Assembly (NCBI RefSeq): GCF_900112185.1 | Contig: NZ_FOKP01000015.1 | Coordinates: 83,971-147,970 of the forward strand | From: Allobosea sp. CRIB-10 | GTDB taxonomy: Bacteria > Pseudomonadota > Alphaproteobacteria > Rhizobiales > Beijerinckiaceae | DNA length: 64,000 nt | Direction: 5' to 3' | Shown: in pieces, positions 46,515-54,705 of the stretch | Layout of the letters: every line of letters begins with the position of its first letter | Position numbering within the stretch: the first letter of the stretch is position 1 | The notes under the pieces: generated by a model | Seen by the model: the letters and a program-made list of their open reading frames with translations, nothing else | Database searches by the model: none | Told to the model about the DNA's origin: nothing | Position numbers and translations under genes: made by a program

Positions 46515-47921
46515 ATGAGCGCGTCTACCATCGAAGCTCTGGCCGGCATCGTCGGCGCCAGGAACGTCATCACCGACGCCGACGCGATGGTGCCTTTTCT
46601 CAAGGAACCGCGCGGTCTCTTTCACGGCAAGGCGCAGGCGGTGGTGCGGCCGGGCTCGGTCGCCGAGGTCTCGGCCGTGATGAAATGGGCGAGCGAGACC
46701 GGCGCGACGGTCGTGCCGCAGGGCGGCAATACCGGCATGGTCGGCGGCCAGGTCCCGGTCGCCGAGGGCCGCGAGATCATCCTGTCGCTGCAGCGGCTCG
46801 ACAGGATCCGCTCGGTCGATGCCGCTGGCAACACCATGACCGTCGAAGCCGGCGTCATCCTGCAGAAGGCGCAGGAGGCGGCCGAGGCCGCCGGGCGGCT
46901 CCTCCCGCTCTCGCTGGCTTCGGAAGGCTCCTGCACGGTCGGCGGCAATCTCTCGTCCAATGCCGGCGGCACCGCTGTGATCGCCTATGGCAATGCCCGC
47001 GAGCTCTGCCTCGGCCTCGAGGTCGTCCTCGCCGATGGCCGGATCTGGAACGGCCTGCGCCAGCTCCGCAAGGACAACACCGGATACGACCTCAAGAACC
47101 TCTTCATCGGCTCGGAAGGCACGCTCGGCATCATCACTGCCGCGGTGCTGAAGCTCTTCCCGCTGCCGGCGGCGCGCGCCACCGCCTTCCTTGCCGTGCC
47201 CGATCCGGAGGCTGCGCTTTCGCTGCTCAACAAGGCCAAGGCCAGCGCCGGCGGCACGCTCACCACCTTCGAGATCATGCCGCGCATCGGCCTCGACTTC
47301 GTCGTCCGCCACGCCAGCGGTGCGCGCGATCCGCTCTCGGAGGCGTCGCCCTGGTATGTGCTGATGGAAGTCTGCGCCCAGGCCGAGACCGGACTCACCG
47401 ACGCGGTCGAGGCTTTCCTCGGCGAAGCCTTGGAAGAGGGGCTGGTCACCGACGCCGTGCTCGCCGGCTCGCTCGGCCAGCGCGCCGATCTCTGGAAGCT
47501 GCGCGAGATGCTCTCGGAGGTGCAGACCCATGAGGGTGGCTCGATCAAGCACGACGTCTCCGTGCCGCTCCAGGCGACGCCGGAATTCCTCAAGCGCGCC
47601 ATCGCCGCGGTCGAGGAGATGGTGCCGGGCTGCCGGCCGGTGCCGTTCGGCCATCTCGGCGACGGCAACATCCATTTCAACGTCAGCCAGCCGGTCGGCG
47701 CCGACAAGGCCGCCTATCTCGCCGGCTGGGACGCGATGAACGAGGCAGTGCATGCCATCGTCACCGAGCTCAAGGGCTCGATCTCGGCCGAGCACGGCAT
47801 CGGCCGGCTCAAGCGCTCGCTGCTGCCGGGCGTCAAGGACCCGGTCGAGCTCGATTTGATGCGGACGGTGAAGGCGGCGCTCGACCCCAAGGGCGTGCTC
47901 AATCCCGGCGCGGTGCTGTGA
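46515..47921 (+). CDS. FAD-linked oxidase, GlcD / D-2-hydroxyglutarate dehydrogenase-like
   Basis: 468 residues. The FAD_binding_4 domain at 30-200 (PGSVAEVSAVMKWASETGATVVPQGGNTGM), then the FAD-oxidase C domain with its metal-site motif FGHLGDGNIHFNVSQP and EHGIGRLKRS at the end. GGAGG precedes ATG 46515. Likely oxidises a D-2-hydroxyacid (glycolate, lactate or 2-hydroxyglutarate) and passes electrons to a quinone or ETF. Without GlcE/GlcF neighbours, D-2-hydroxyglutarate or D-lactate is more plausible than glycolate. Confidence 0.9.
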   Translation: MSASTIEALAGIVGARNVITDADAMVPFLKEPRGLFHGKAQAVVRPGSVAEVSAVMKWASETGATVVPQGGNTGMVGGQVPVAEGREIILSLQRLDRIRSVDAAGNTMTVEAGVILQKAQEAAEAAGRLLPLSLASEGSCTVGGNLSSNAGGTAVIAYGNARELCLGLEVVLADGRIWNGLRQLRKDNTGYDLKNLFIGSEGTLGIITAAVLKLFPLPAARATAFLAVPDPEAALSLLNKAKASAGGTLTTFEIMPRIGLDFVVRHASGARDPLSEASPWYVLMEVCAQAETGLTDAVEAFLGEALEEGLVTDAVLAGSLGQRADLWKLREMLSEVQTHEGGSIKHDVSVPLQATPEFLKRAIAAVEEMVPGCRPVPFGHLGDGNIHFNVSQPVGADKAAYLAGWDAMNEAVHAIVTELKGSISAEHGIGRLKRSLLPGVKDPVELDLMRTVKAALDPKGVLNPGAVL

Positions 47922-48236
47922 ACGGCCGTTCACATCCTATGCGCGAGATGTCATGGAGTTGACGTCTTAAAAGGTCTAAAACTTTAAGACGTTCGGCGTG
48001 GCAAAATCGCTCTGGGGTTGTGCTCTGTCGTTCGCCGGCGGCTGGCGACGGCCAGTGACTTTGCGCGAGCCAAGGTAGTCATCTGACATCGCAGTGAAGC
48101 AACGGGTCACCTTGCCGTGCGCCCGCATGCTGTCGCGCGCGCTGAGCAGGTCGCCGGGGGAAAGCTTCACGCTCGCTGGAACCGTCGAAACCTACTCGGC
48201 GGCCGGCGACACATCTCAGACAACCGGGGGGATGTC
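47922..48236. other. 315-bp gap before the nitrilase/toxin-like gene
   Basis: No gene is recognised. An AT-rich inverted repeat (ACGTCTTAAA at 47962-47971 and TTTAAGACGT at 47983-47992) with 11-base loop lies 41 bp past the GlcD stop; it may be a terminator or operator. The rest is plain, with GGGGGG just before ATG 48237. Confidence 0.6.
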
Positions 48237-50816
48237 ATGCCGGATTCCGAGACCGATCTTCACGCGCAGATGCTGGGCGGGCCGTTCGATACGTTGTCGC
48301 GGCGGGTCGGCACTCTCCTGCGGAATCGAGTTACGGGCCTGGCGGCGGCAACGCGCGGCTATTCGACCTATCGGTCGCTGTTGCTGCCGCCATTGATCCG
48401 GCCCGAGAGTTTGGCTGATGTCGCGAAGTGCATTGCGACGATCGAGAGCTACATCGACAAGAGCGGCGCGTTGCGCACCGCTAATCCGACGCGGTTGAAT
48501 CTGGCGATACAGCCCGAATTCGGCTGGAACGGCTACCAGGAGAATGTCAGTCGGGACGGCGATCTGGCGCACGTGGTTCGCTTCTACAACGCAAGCCGCC
48601 CGCTCCAAGCCGATTTCTGGCAGGCGGTCAAAGCCGGCTATGCCGACCTCGCAAAAAGGCTGCCGGCGGGCTGGCTGCTCAATACGGCCGCCGCCATCGA
48701 CACCGGCCGAGTTGTGGCGGATGGCCCGCAAAAGGGTCTGAAGATCGGGGAGAACCGCGGCTTCGCCATCATGAGTGGGGCGACGGGTAGTCCCGAAGGG
48801 CTCGAATACGGCAAGTACAATCCCAGCAAGATCGACGGCTGGGTCACCGATCAGATGATGGTGCAGCCGGTCGGAACACCCGAGCCCACGATCCTGTCGG
48901 TTGCCGACGTCACCGGGCGCCGTGGCGGACCCGTGACCATCGGCTTCGCGATCTGCAAGGATTTCACCGAAAAGGTGTTCCCGATGAAGCCGGACCTCCT
49001 GATCGTGCCGGCTGCTGGCGGCAGCCCGGTCGTCAGACCGGGAGCTGAGGGCAGCCAGGTCATTATCTGCGACGCGCTCCACAACCGCTTCTTCGACGGC
49101 CAGCCGCTGGGCGATGATCTCACGGCGGCCTATACGCCCGCCGCAGTTGCCAAATATCCTTATCTCGCCAGCGTCTATCGGTCGCTGAATGGCGGGGGCT
49201 CGATGGCCGACGTGCTGCGCTCGGGCGTGACGTTGGTTTCCGGCATCAGCCCGGCCGCAGCCGAGCAGACCATGCTGGCATTGCAGAGGAACGCCGCCGA
49301 GACCATCGAGGTCGAGAAGGGGGTCAAGGTCGTTCTGACCGAGGAGCGCTCGATCCCGGTCCAGGCCAACGACGCGCAGATCACGGCGACCGCCGCCAAG
49401 ACCGATGCGGGCACAGCCAACATCATCGATCCCGCCGGCACTGCGGCCGATCCTGCCAAGGAGGATCCCGCTGCCAATCCGTTCTTCGATGGCGAGGGGC
49501 CGGGCGAACTCGACGCAGCCGGCCCGCCCGCCACATCTCCGGCCGCGGCCGATATCGGGAAGGCGGTGCCGATCGCCCGCTTCGGCGCTCTCGCCGGCCG
49601 GCTGGCGGGCTACCTGCCGGCCGTCGCGGCGGCCAACCCGTCACAAGCCGACCCGCAGCATTTCGTGCTCAACGGCGACGGTCTGTCATCGCTCGGCGAC
49701 GCCGAGACGGCGTGCCTGAAGCAGGCCTACGACGCCGGCAAGTCCATCACCCTCCTGCACCCGGCGAGCACGGACGTCATCGCCGCGACGTTCGCGTTCC
49801 TGCACGGCTCCGCACAGCCCTGTCCCTGTGCTGATCCTATCGAGATCATCGATGCCTGGATGATCCAGCGTGACCGCAATGGCGGTTTCCGCCAGACGAC
49901 GCTCGCCGTGCCGATGCGGCAGGTGGAGGCGTCCGCACCCGTCGCCACCAGGGCCCTCGTCGCCGCGCCCGCGCTCGGCGCCACGCCGGCGAAGAACGCG
50001 GGCTGGGAGCGCGACGATTCGGAGGCCGGCAACACCCATCAGTCCGGCCAACTGATGGCGGCGCTGCGAGATGCCGAAACCCGGAGTCTGACGGAGGACA
50101 CCAAACCTGCCCCTGCTGTACGGGCAAGGTTGCTTGGTGCCTCGGTCGACCCGGTCGATTTCATCAAGGAGGTGCAGAACGTCTGCGACGTGTTCACGCA
50201 GTCGCATACGGTCGACGGCCAAGGCGAGCCCACCACCTATACGGTCACCAACATCGCCATCCCCGTGTCCTGCCTCGACAACGACAACAAGCTCTGGGAC
50301 TATTACTATCTGGCACATCAGGCGGTGTTCAGCTGCGGCGGCTATCCAGCCGCGACCATGGACTGGTACGATTTCAATGTCTGGACCGAGCAGTCGGGCG
50401 TGACTCCGGTCGTGATCGTAAGCAGCCCGCAGACCACGGAAGGCCAGACCACGACCACCAGCAGTACGAGCTTGACTGTCGGCGGCAATCTCGGCTTCTT
50501 CGGCGACACTGCGACCGGTGGTATGAGTGTCTCCGGTACCTGGAGCAAGTCTACGAGCTACTCCTCACCGGACGTCCTGACCGAGAACAAGTCCGATGCG
50601 TCGCATGTGATGTGGACGTATTACTTGTCGAACGATATCTCGCATACGACCTTCCAGCCTTATATGCAGGAGGTCTTCCGGTTCGATCGTTCGCCGGAAG
50701 CAAAGCAGGCCAACAGCCCGTTCAAGACGCTGGCCAAGATCGTCCCGCACGACAATCACAACGGCATCTGGATCGAGCATTGGTTCAACGCGCCGGTCCC
50801 GCCTGCGCCACAATGA
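48237..50816 (+). CDS. Multidomain protein: nitrilase-like N-terminus plus leukocidin-like pore-forming C-terminus
   Basis: 859 residues; ATG 48237 has GGGGGG six bases upstream. Residues about 60-345 look like a nitrilase-superfamily domain: Glu94 (IQPEFGW), Lys193 (YGKYNP), Cys240 in IGFAICKDFTEKVFP, then PDLLIVPAAGG. A Pro/Ala linker (about 395-440) and a small alpha/beta module (about 445-560; HFVLNGDGLSSLG) follow. Residues 640-859 end in a Ser/Thr/Gly-rich stretch (SLTVGGNLGFF, then GGMSVSGTWSKSTSYSSPDV, then VMWTYYL), the alternating pattern of leukocidin/hemolysin stem strands. No signal peptide, no immunity or secretion gene adjacent. Each half is a motif-based call, the fusion is read directly. 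Function unknown. Confidence 0.6.
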   Translation: MPDSETDLHAQMLGGPFDTLSRRVGTLLRNRVTGLAAATRGYSTYRSLLLPPLIRPESLADVAKCIATIESYIDKSGALRTANPTRLNLAIQPEFGWNGYQENVSRDGDLAHVVRFYNASRPLQADFWQAVKAGYADLAKRLPAGWLLNTAAAIDTGRVVADGPQKGLKIGENRGFAIMSGATGSPEGLEYGKYNPSKIDGWVTDQMMVQPVGTPEPTILSVADVTGRRGGPVTIGFAICKDFTEKVFPMKPDLLIVPAAGGSPVVRPGAEGSQVIICDALHNRFFDGQPLGDDLTAAYTPAAVAKYPYLASVYRSLNGGGSMADVLRSGVTLVSGISPAAAEQTMLALQRNAAETIEVEKGVKVVLTEERSIPVQANDAQITATAAKTDAGTANIIDPAGTAADPAKEDPAANPFFDGEGPGELDAAGPPATSPAAADIGKAVPIARFGALAGRLAGYLPAVAAANPSQADPQHFVLNGDGLSSLGDAETACLKQAYDAGKSITLLHPASTDVIAATFAFLHGSAQPCPCADPIEIIDAWMIQRDRNGGFRQTTLAVPMRQVEASAPVATRALVAAPALGATPAKNAGWERDDSEAGNTHQSGQLMAALRDAETRSLTEDTKPAPAVRARLLGASVDPVDFIKEVQNVCDVFTQSHTVDGQGEPTTYTVTNIAIPVSCLDNDNKLWDYYYLAHQAVFSCGGYPAATMDWYDFNVWTEQSGVTPVVIVSSPQTTEGQTTTTSSTSLTVGGNLGFFGDTATGGMSVSGTWSKSTSYSSPDVLTENKSDASHVMWTYYLSNDISHTTFQPYMQEVFRFDRSPEAKQANSPFKTLAKIVPHDNHNGIWIEHWFNAPVPPAPQ

Positions 50817-50825
50817 TCGCGGCTA

Positions 50826-50870
50826 GAGCATTTTCGGGCGAAGTGGGCACCGGTTCGCGTGAAGAAAATG
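50826..50870. repeat. Palindromic repeat, family D, copy 2
   Basis: Nearly the same as 36410-36455: GCATTTTCGGGCGAAGTGGG, then CACCGGTTCGCGTGAAG, then GAAAATGT. It begins 10 bases after the stop of the multidomain gene. Confidence 0.8.
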
Positions 50871-50883
50871 TGATAAAACAAGA

Positions 50884-50928
50884 AGCTAGAGCATTTTCGC
50901 GATTCGGAGAAACGTGGAAATGCTCTAG
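50884..50928. terminator. Perfect-ended hairpin after the multidomain gene
   Basis: GCTAGAGCATTT (50884-50895) and AAATGCTCTAGC (50917-50928) pair exactly around a 21-base loop. Its left half begins like the family-D repeat, so it is likely a derivative. It separates two convergent genes and could terminate both. Confidence 0.6.
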
Positions 50929-50956
50929 CTGACGTTATGGTCCCGGCGGCCTGGCT

Positions 50957-52564
50957 TCACGGCGTCGCGACATAGCCGTCGCGGCGCGGATCGCAGGCGC
51001 CGGTAAGACGCCCGGTCGCCGGATCGCGCGACACCGCCTGCATGCCGCCGACGCGCATGGTCCAGCCGCCTTCATTGGCGAAGATGCCGTGGCCACGCTC
51101 GACTAGCGCCGCGATTGTCCCGGCTGGAATGCGGTTCTCGACTTCGACCTCGCAGCCGTCCCAGAGCCGGGCGCGCGGCGCCTCGATCGCGTCCTGCAGC
51201 GGCAGGTCGAAATCGACATGCTGGACCATGGCCTGCACCTGCGTCTGCAGGATGCCGTAGCTGCCGGGTGTGCCGAGCGCGAGCACCGGCGCGCCGTCCT
51301 TGGTCGAGAGCGTCGGCGACATGCACATCGGCAGTTCCGAGCCGGGCAGCGAGCGGTTCGGACTGCCGGGCTGGACGTCGGCCCAGTAGAGGAAGTTGTT
51401 CAGGCAGAGCCCGGTGCCCGGCACGACGACGCCGCTGCCGAACGGGCTGCCGATGCTCTGCGTCACGCAGATCAGGTTGCCCTCGCGATCGGCGATCGAG
51501 AAGGAGGTGGTGTGGCCGGGGTCTTCGCCCACGGGCGCCTGCGGCATCCATTGCTCGGTCGGGCCGTCGATCGGCTTGCCGTCGCGCACCCGCGCCCGCA
51601 AACGCTCGACGAAGGCGTCGGAGAGGATTTCGGCGAGCTTCTCCGGTTTGGGATTGTTGTTGTTGATCCGGACCCCGGCGGCGAGGCGGATGGCGCGATA
51701 GACGATGTCGAGATGCTCCGTGCCGTTGCGCTCCAGCTTGCCGAGGTCTAAGCCGTCGAGGATGCGCAAAGTCAGCAGGAACTGGAAGCCCTCGCAGGCC
51801 GGCGGAGGCACGTGCACCTGCCGGCCGCGATAGGTGGCGGCGAGCGGCTCGCGCCAGCGCGGCGTGACCCTGGCGAGATCGGCCATGGTCAGCGTGCCGC
51901 CCTGGGCCTTGAGATGGTTGGTGATCGTCTCGCCGAGCGCGCCCTGATAGAGATGGTCCGGCCCCTTGGCGGCGATGTCGCGCAAGGTCGCCGCCAGTTC
52001 CGGTTGGCGCAGGATCTGGCCTAGCGCGACGCCCGTCCCGCCGTCGCGCAGATAGTTTCGCGCCCAGTTCTCGTAGAGATCGGGCCGTTCGCGCAGCAGT
52101 GGCGCCTGCTCGTTGAATTCGATCACGCCGAACTCCGCGATCGGGAAGCCGTCCTGTGCGAGCGCGATCGCCGGCGCGAAGATCTGCTCCAGCGAAAGGC
52201 GGCCATAGGCGCGGTTGAGCTCGCACCAGCCGGCGAGATTGCCGGGCGGAGCGACTGCAAGCGCCCCGCGCTCGAGCTCGGAGCGCTGCGTGAAGCGTTC
52301 GAGCGGGAAGCTCTCCGGCACGGGCGGCACGAAATCGAGCACGCGGACGCGTTTCTCGGCAGCGACCCACATGATCGCCGACCCCATGCCGGCAAGGCTC
52401 GACATGAACGGCTCGACCACGTTGAGTGCGGACGCGACCGCGCCGACCGCATCGAAGACATTGCCACCCCGGCTGAGGATGCGCGCGCCGGCCTGCGCTG
52501 CCAGCGGGTGGGCAGCGGCGACCATGCCGTGCAGGGAGCTCATCGTCGGGCGGCGGCCATCCAT
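50957..52564 (-). CDS. Gamma-glutamyltransferase family protein
   Basis: 535 residues from ATG 52564 (GGGAACGCACGAT upstream); a GTG at 52579 is possible. Ntn-hydrolase of the GGT fold: AQAGARILSRGGNVFDAVGAVA at the start, the self-cleavage site GHTTSFSIADREGN (second Thr as nucleophile), and GSPFGSGVVVPGTGLCLNN then GSELPMCMSPT downstream. No signal peptide, so it is probably a cytoplasmic GGT-like amidohydrolase acting on gamma-glutamyl or acylated substrates rather than periplasmic glutathione. Tandem with an SRAP gene on the same strand. Confidence 0.88.
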   Translation of the reverse strand: MDGRRPTMSSLHGMVAAAHPLAAQAGARILSRGGNVFDAVGAVASALNVVEPFMSSLAGMGSAIMWVAAEKRVRVLDFVPPVPESFPLERFTQRSELERGALAVAPPGNLAGWCELNRAYGRLSLEQIFAPAIALAQDGFPIAEFGVIEFNEQAPLLRERPDLYENWARNYLRDGGTGVALGQILRQPELAATLRDIAAKGPDHLYQGALGETITNHLKAQGGTLTMADLARVTPRWREPLAATYRGRQVHVPPPACEGFQFLLTLRILDGLDLGKLERNGTEHLDIVYRAIRLAAGVRINNNNPKPEKLAEILSDAFVERLRARVRDGKPIDGPTEQWMPQAPVGEDPGHTTSFSIADREGNLICVTQSIGSPFGSGVVVPGTGLCLNNFLYWADVQPGSPNRSLPGSELPMCMSPTLSTKDGAPVLALGTPGSYGILQTQVQAMVQHVDFDLPLQDAIEAPRARLWDGCEVEVENRIPAGTIAALVERGHGIFANEGGWTMRVGGMQAVSRDPATGRLTGACDPRRDGYVATP

Positions 52565-52626
52565 ATCGTGCGTTCCCACTGTTGGTCTCGTTTGGAACCA
52601 GAGTAAGCGCGCGGCTATGGCCAGCG

Positions 52627-53385
52627 CTAGAACAGGCTGCCCTGTGCATCGTCGGGGCCGCCCCGACGGGAACGCATGGCGGTCTTAGGAGCAGGTGCCG
52701 GTTCCGAAGCTGGGTCGAACGGCTCCTGTACCTCCGGGCCGTCATTGGCGACCTTGTTCACGCCTGCGCCGAGCCGGAACATCTCGAAGAAATCGTCTGG
52801 CGGCGGGCGCATCAGGCTCTGCACGGTCGCAGGCTCCGCCGAAGGATCGAGCCAGGCGTCGAATGCCTCTGGCGGCACGACGACCGGCGAGCGGTGATGG
52901 ATCGCCGCCATTTGCCCGTTCGCCGGGCCAGTGACGATCGCGACCGTGTCGATCTCGGAGCCATCCTGGCTGTGCCAGGTCTCCCACAGCGCCGCGAAGG
53001 CGAAGAGGCTGCGATCCGGCCTGCGGAAGAGATAGGGCCTGTTCTCCTGCTGGCGGCCCTCGCCGAGGCGGTGCCATTCATAGAAGCCGTCGGCCGGCAT
53101 CAGGCAGCGCCGGCGGGTGAGGGCGGCGCGGAAGGACGGTTTTTCGCTGGCGCTCTCGCTGCGGACATTGATGACCAGAGGGTAGTCCTTGGGATCCTTG
53201 ACCCAGCCGGGAATGAAGCCCCAGCGCATCAGGATGAACTGGCGCCGGCCCTCGTCGAGACGCACCACCGGCACCGGCTGCGTCGGCGCGATATTGTAGC
53301 GCGGCGGGAAGTTCGGCTGCTCGCGATAGGCGAAGGCTTCGCGCATCGCCTCCGGCGGCAGGGTAACGGCATAGCGACCACACAT
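52627..53385 (-). CDS. SOS response-associated peptidase (SRAP/YedK, HMCES)
   Basis: 252 residues. Met is removed to expose Cys2 (MCGRYAV), which forms the thiazolidine crosslink with abasic DNA. The other SRAP residues are present: Asn in VINVRSES, Glu in PADGFYEWH and His in AIHHRSPVV. It protects single-stranded DNA abasic sites at replication forks. A charged, low-complexity C-terminal tail (EPAPAPKTAMRSRRGGPDDAQGSLF-like, with a QGSLF end) may contact the beta clamp (a QxxLF-type peptide); that last point is inference. Confidence 0.93.
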   Translation of the reverse strand: MCGRYAVTLPPEAMREAFAYREQPNFPPRYNIAPTQPVPVVRLDEGRRQFILMRWGFIPGWVKDPKDYPLVINVRSESASEKPSFRAALTRRRCLMPADGFYEWHRLGEGRQQENRPYLFRRPDRSLFAFAALWETWHSQDGSEIDTVAIVTGPANGQMAAIHHRSPVVVPPEAFDAWLDPSAEPATVQSLMRPPPDDFFEMFRLGAGVNKVANDGPEVQEPFDPASEPAPAPKTAMRSRRGGPDDAQGSLF

Positions 53386-53473
53386 CGTCCGTTGTGTTCC
53401 GCCTTATCGTGACCGGATCAAGACTTTGTTTGCGGTTGGCACAGCATAGTCGCGGTGCTTCCGGGGCCTCTTC

Positions 53474-53959
53474 ATGTCTGCTTCCGCCACCGAGACATCA
53501 CCGACTGCGGTGAGCGGAGCTGCTCCGCAACTCTCGACCGACTACCTCAACCGGCACAGCGAGGCGCTGATGCTGCTGGAGATGGTGCCGATCGACCGCG
53601 AGATCGTCGGCGACCTCAAGGCCTGGCGCGCCCTCGGCTATGTCGAACACTTCGCTGGCTCGCCGTTGCGCTGTGCAGGCGAGGCCATGGCGGCCTATCG
53701 CGGGCTCGATCAGAGCCATGCCCGCAGCTTCGATGCGCTCTGCGCCGCCATGGACCGCCTGATCTACACGGCGACGGCGCTGCTCGACGAGATGCCGGCG
53801 GAGGAGGATCCGGGGCTGATCGTCGACGTCGCCAGCCTGTCGCTGCGCCGCCTGATCGCCCGCGCCACCGCCTTCATCAACGCCAATGGCCAGGGCGAGG
53901 CGGCCTATATCGATCCAAATGCGGTACAGGCCGATATCGACGCCGTGATGGCGAGCTAA
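53474..53959 (+). CDS. Hypothetical protein of 161 residues
   Basis: Mostly helical, acidic, no signal peptide or membrane segment. A variable N-terminal tail (1-20, Ser/Thr/Ala) leads to a conserved-looking core: STDYLNRHSEALMLLEMV, LKAWRALGYVEHFAGSPLR, LCAAMDRLIYTATALLDEM and LSLRRLIARATAFINANG. I do not recognise the family. It ends overlapping the tlyA stop by 4 bp and is divergent from the SRAP gene, so it likely has its own promoter in the 88-bp gap. Confidence 0.7.
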   Translation: MSASATETSPTAVSGAAPQLSTDYLNRHSEALMLLEMVPIDREIVGDLKAWRALGYVEHFAGSPLRCAGEAMAAYRGLDQSHARSFDALCAAMDRLIYTATALLDEMPAEEDPGLIVDVASLSLRRLIARATAFINANGQGEAAYIDPNAVQADIDAVMAS

Positions 53960-54702
53960 GCCGTTCGCTCGCCGCCAAGCAGGAATTCGCGGTTGCCGTC
54001 GCCGCCCTCGATCGGCGAGGGGATGAGTCCTGCAATGGCGAAGCCGAGGCCGGCGGCAGCGTCTGCGATCTCTGTGCAGATCTGTTGCTGCAGTGCTTCG
54101 TCGCGCAGCACGCCCTTCTTCAGCGCCGAGCGCTTCGTCTCGAATTGCGGCTTCACCAGCGCGATCAGCCGCGCTTGTGGCGCGAGCAATGTCGCCACCG
54201 CGGGCAGCACCAGCTTCAGCGAGATGAAGCTGACGTCGATCACGGCGAGCGTTGGCGCCTCGCCGAACAGGCCGGGGTCGAGCGTGCGGATGTCCTGGCT
54301 TTCCAGACTGGTCAGGCGGGGATGACCTTTGAGGCTCTCGTGCAATTGCGCCTGGCCGACATCGATGGCGTAAACATGCGCCGCGCCGCGCCGGAGCAGC
54401 ACATCGCTGAAGCCGCCCGTGGAGGCGCCGACATCGAGGCAAGTCAGTCCCTGCGAGTCGAAGCCGAAGGCATCGAGCGCCGCGGCGAGCTTCACTCCGC
54501 CGCGCGAGACATAAGGATGCGCCGCCTGCGCCTCGATCGACGCGGTATCCGGAACCGTCTCCGAGGCTTTGCGCAGCACGACTCCATCGGCGCTGACCAG
54601 GCCGGCGGCGATCGCCGCCTGCGCCCGCGCGCGGCTTTCGAACAGGCCGCGCTCGACCAGCAGCAGGTCGGCCCGGACCCGGCGTGGCAGGCCGGCGGTC
54701 AT
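53956..54702 (-). CDS. tlyA: TlyA family RNA methyltransferase
   Basis: 248 residues. S4 RNA-binding domain at the N-terminus (MTAGLPRRVRADLLLVERG and FESRARAQAAIAAGLV), then an FtsJ-like methyltransferase with SAM loop CLDVGASTGGFSDVLLRRG and the KDKE-type catalytic residues (Lys in SRGGVKL, Asp in AIDVG, Lys in LVKPQFE, Glu in FE). TlyA enzymes 2'-O-methylate ribosomal RNA at C1409/C1920. It begins 3 bp after the dxs stop and is co-transcribed with dxs, a conserved alphaproteobacterial pairing. Confidence 0.93.
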   Translation of the reverse strand: MTAGLPRRVRADLLLVERGLFESRARAQAAIAAGLVSADGVVLRKASETVPDTASIEAQAAHPYVSRGGVKLAAALDAFGFDSQGLTCLDVGASTGGFSDVLLRRGAAHVYAIDVGQAQLHESLKGHPRLTSLESQDIRTLDPGLFGEAPTLAVIDVSFISLKLVLPAVATLLAPQARLIALVKPQFETKRSALKKGVLRDEALQQQICTEIADAAAGLGFAIAGLIPSPIEGGDGNREFLLGGERTA

Positions 54703-54705
54703 GGT

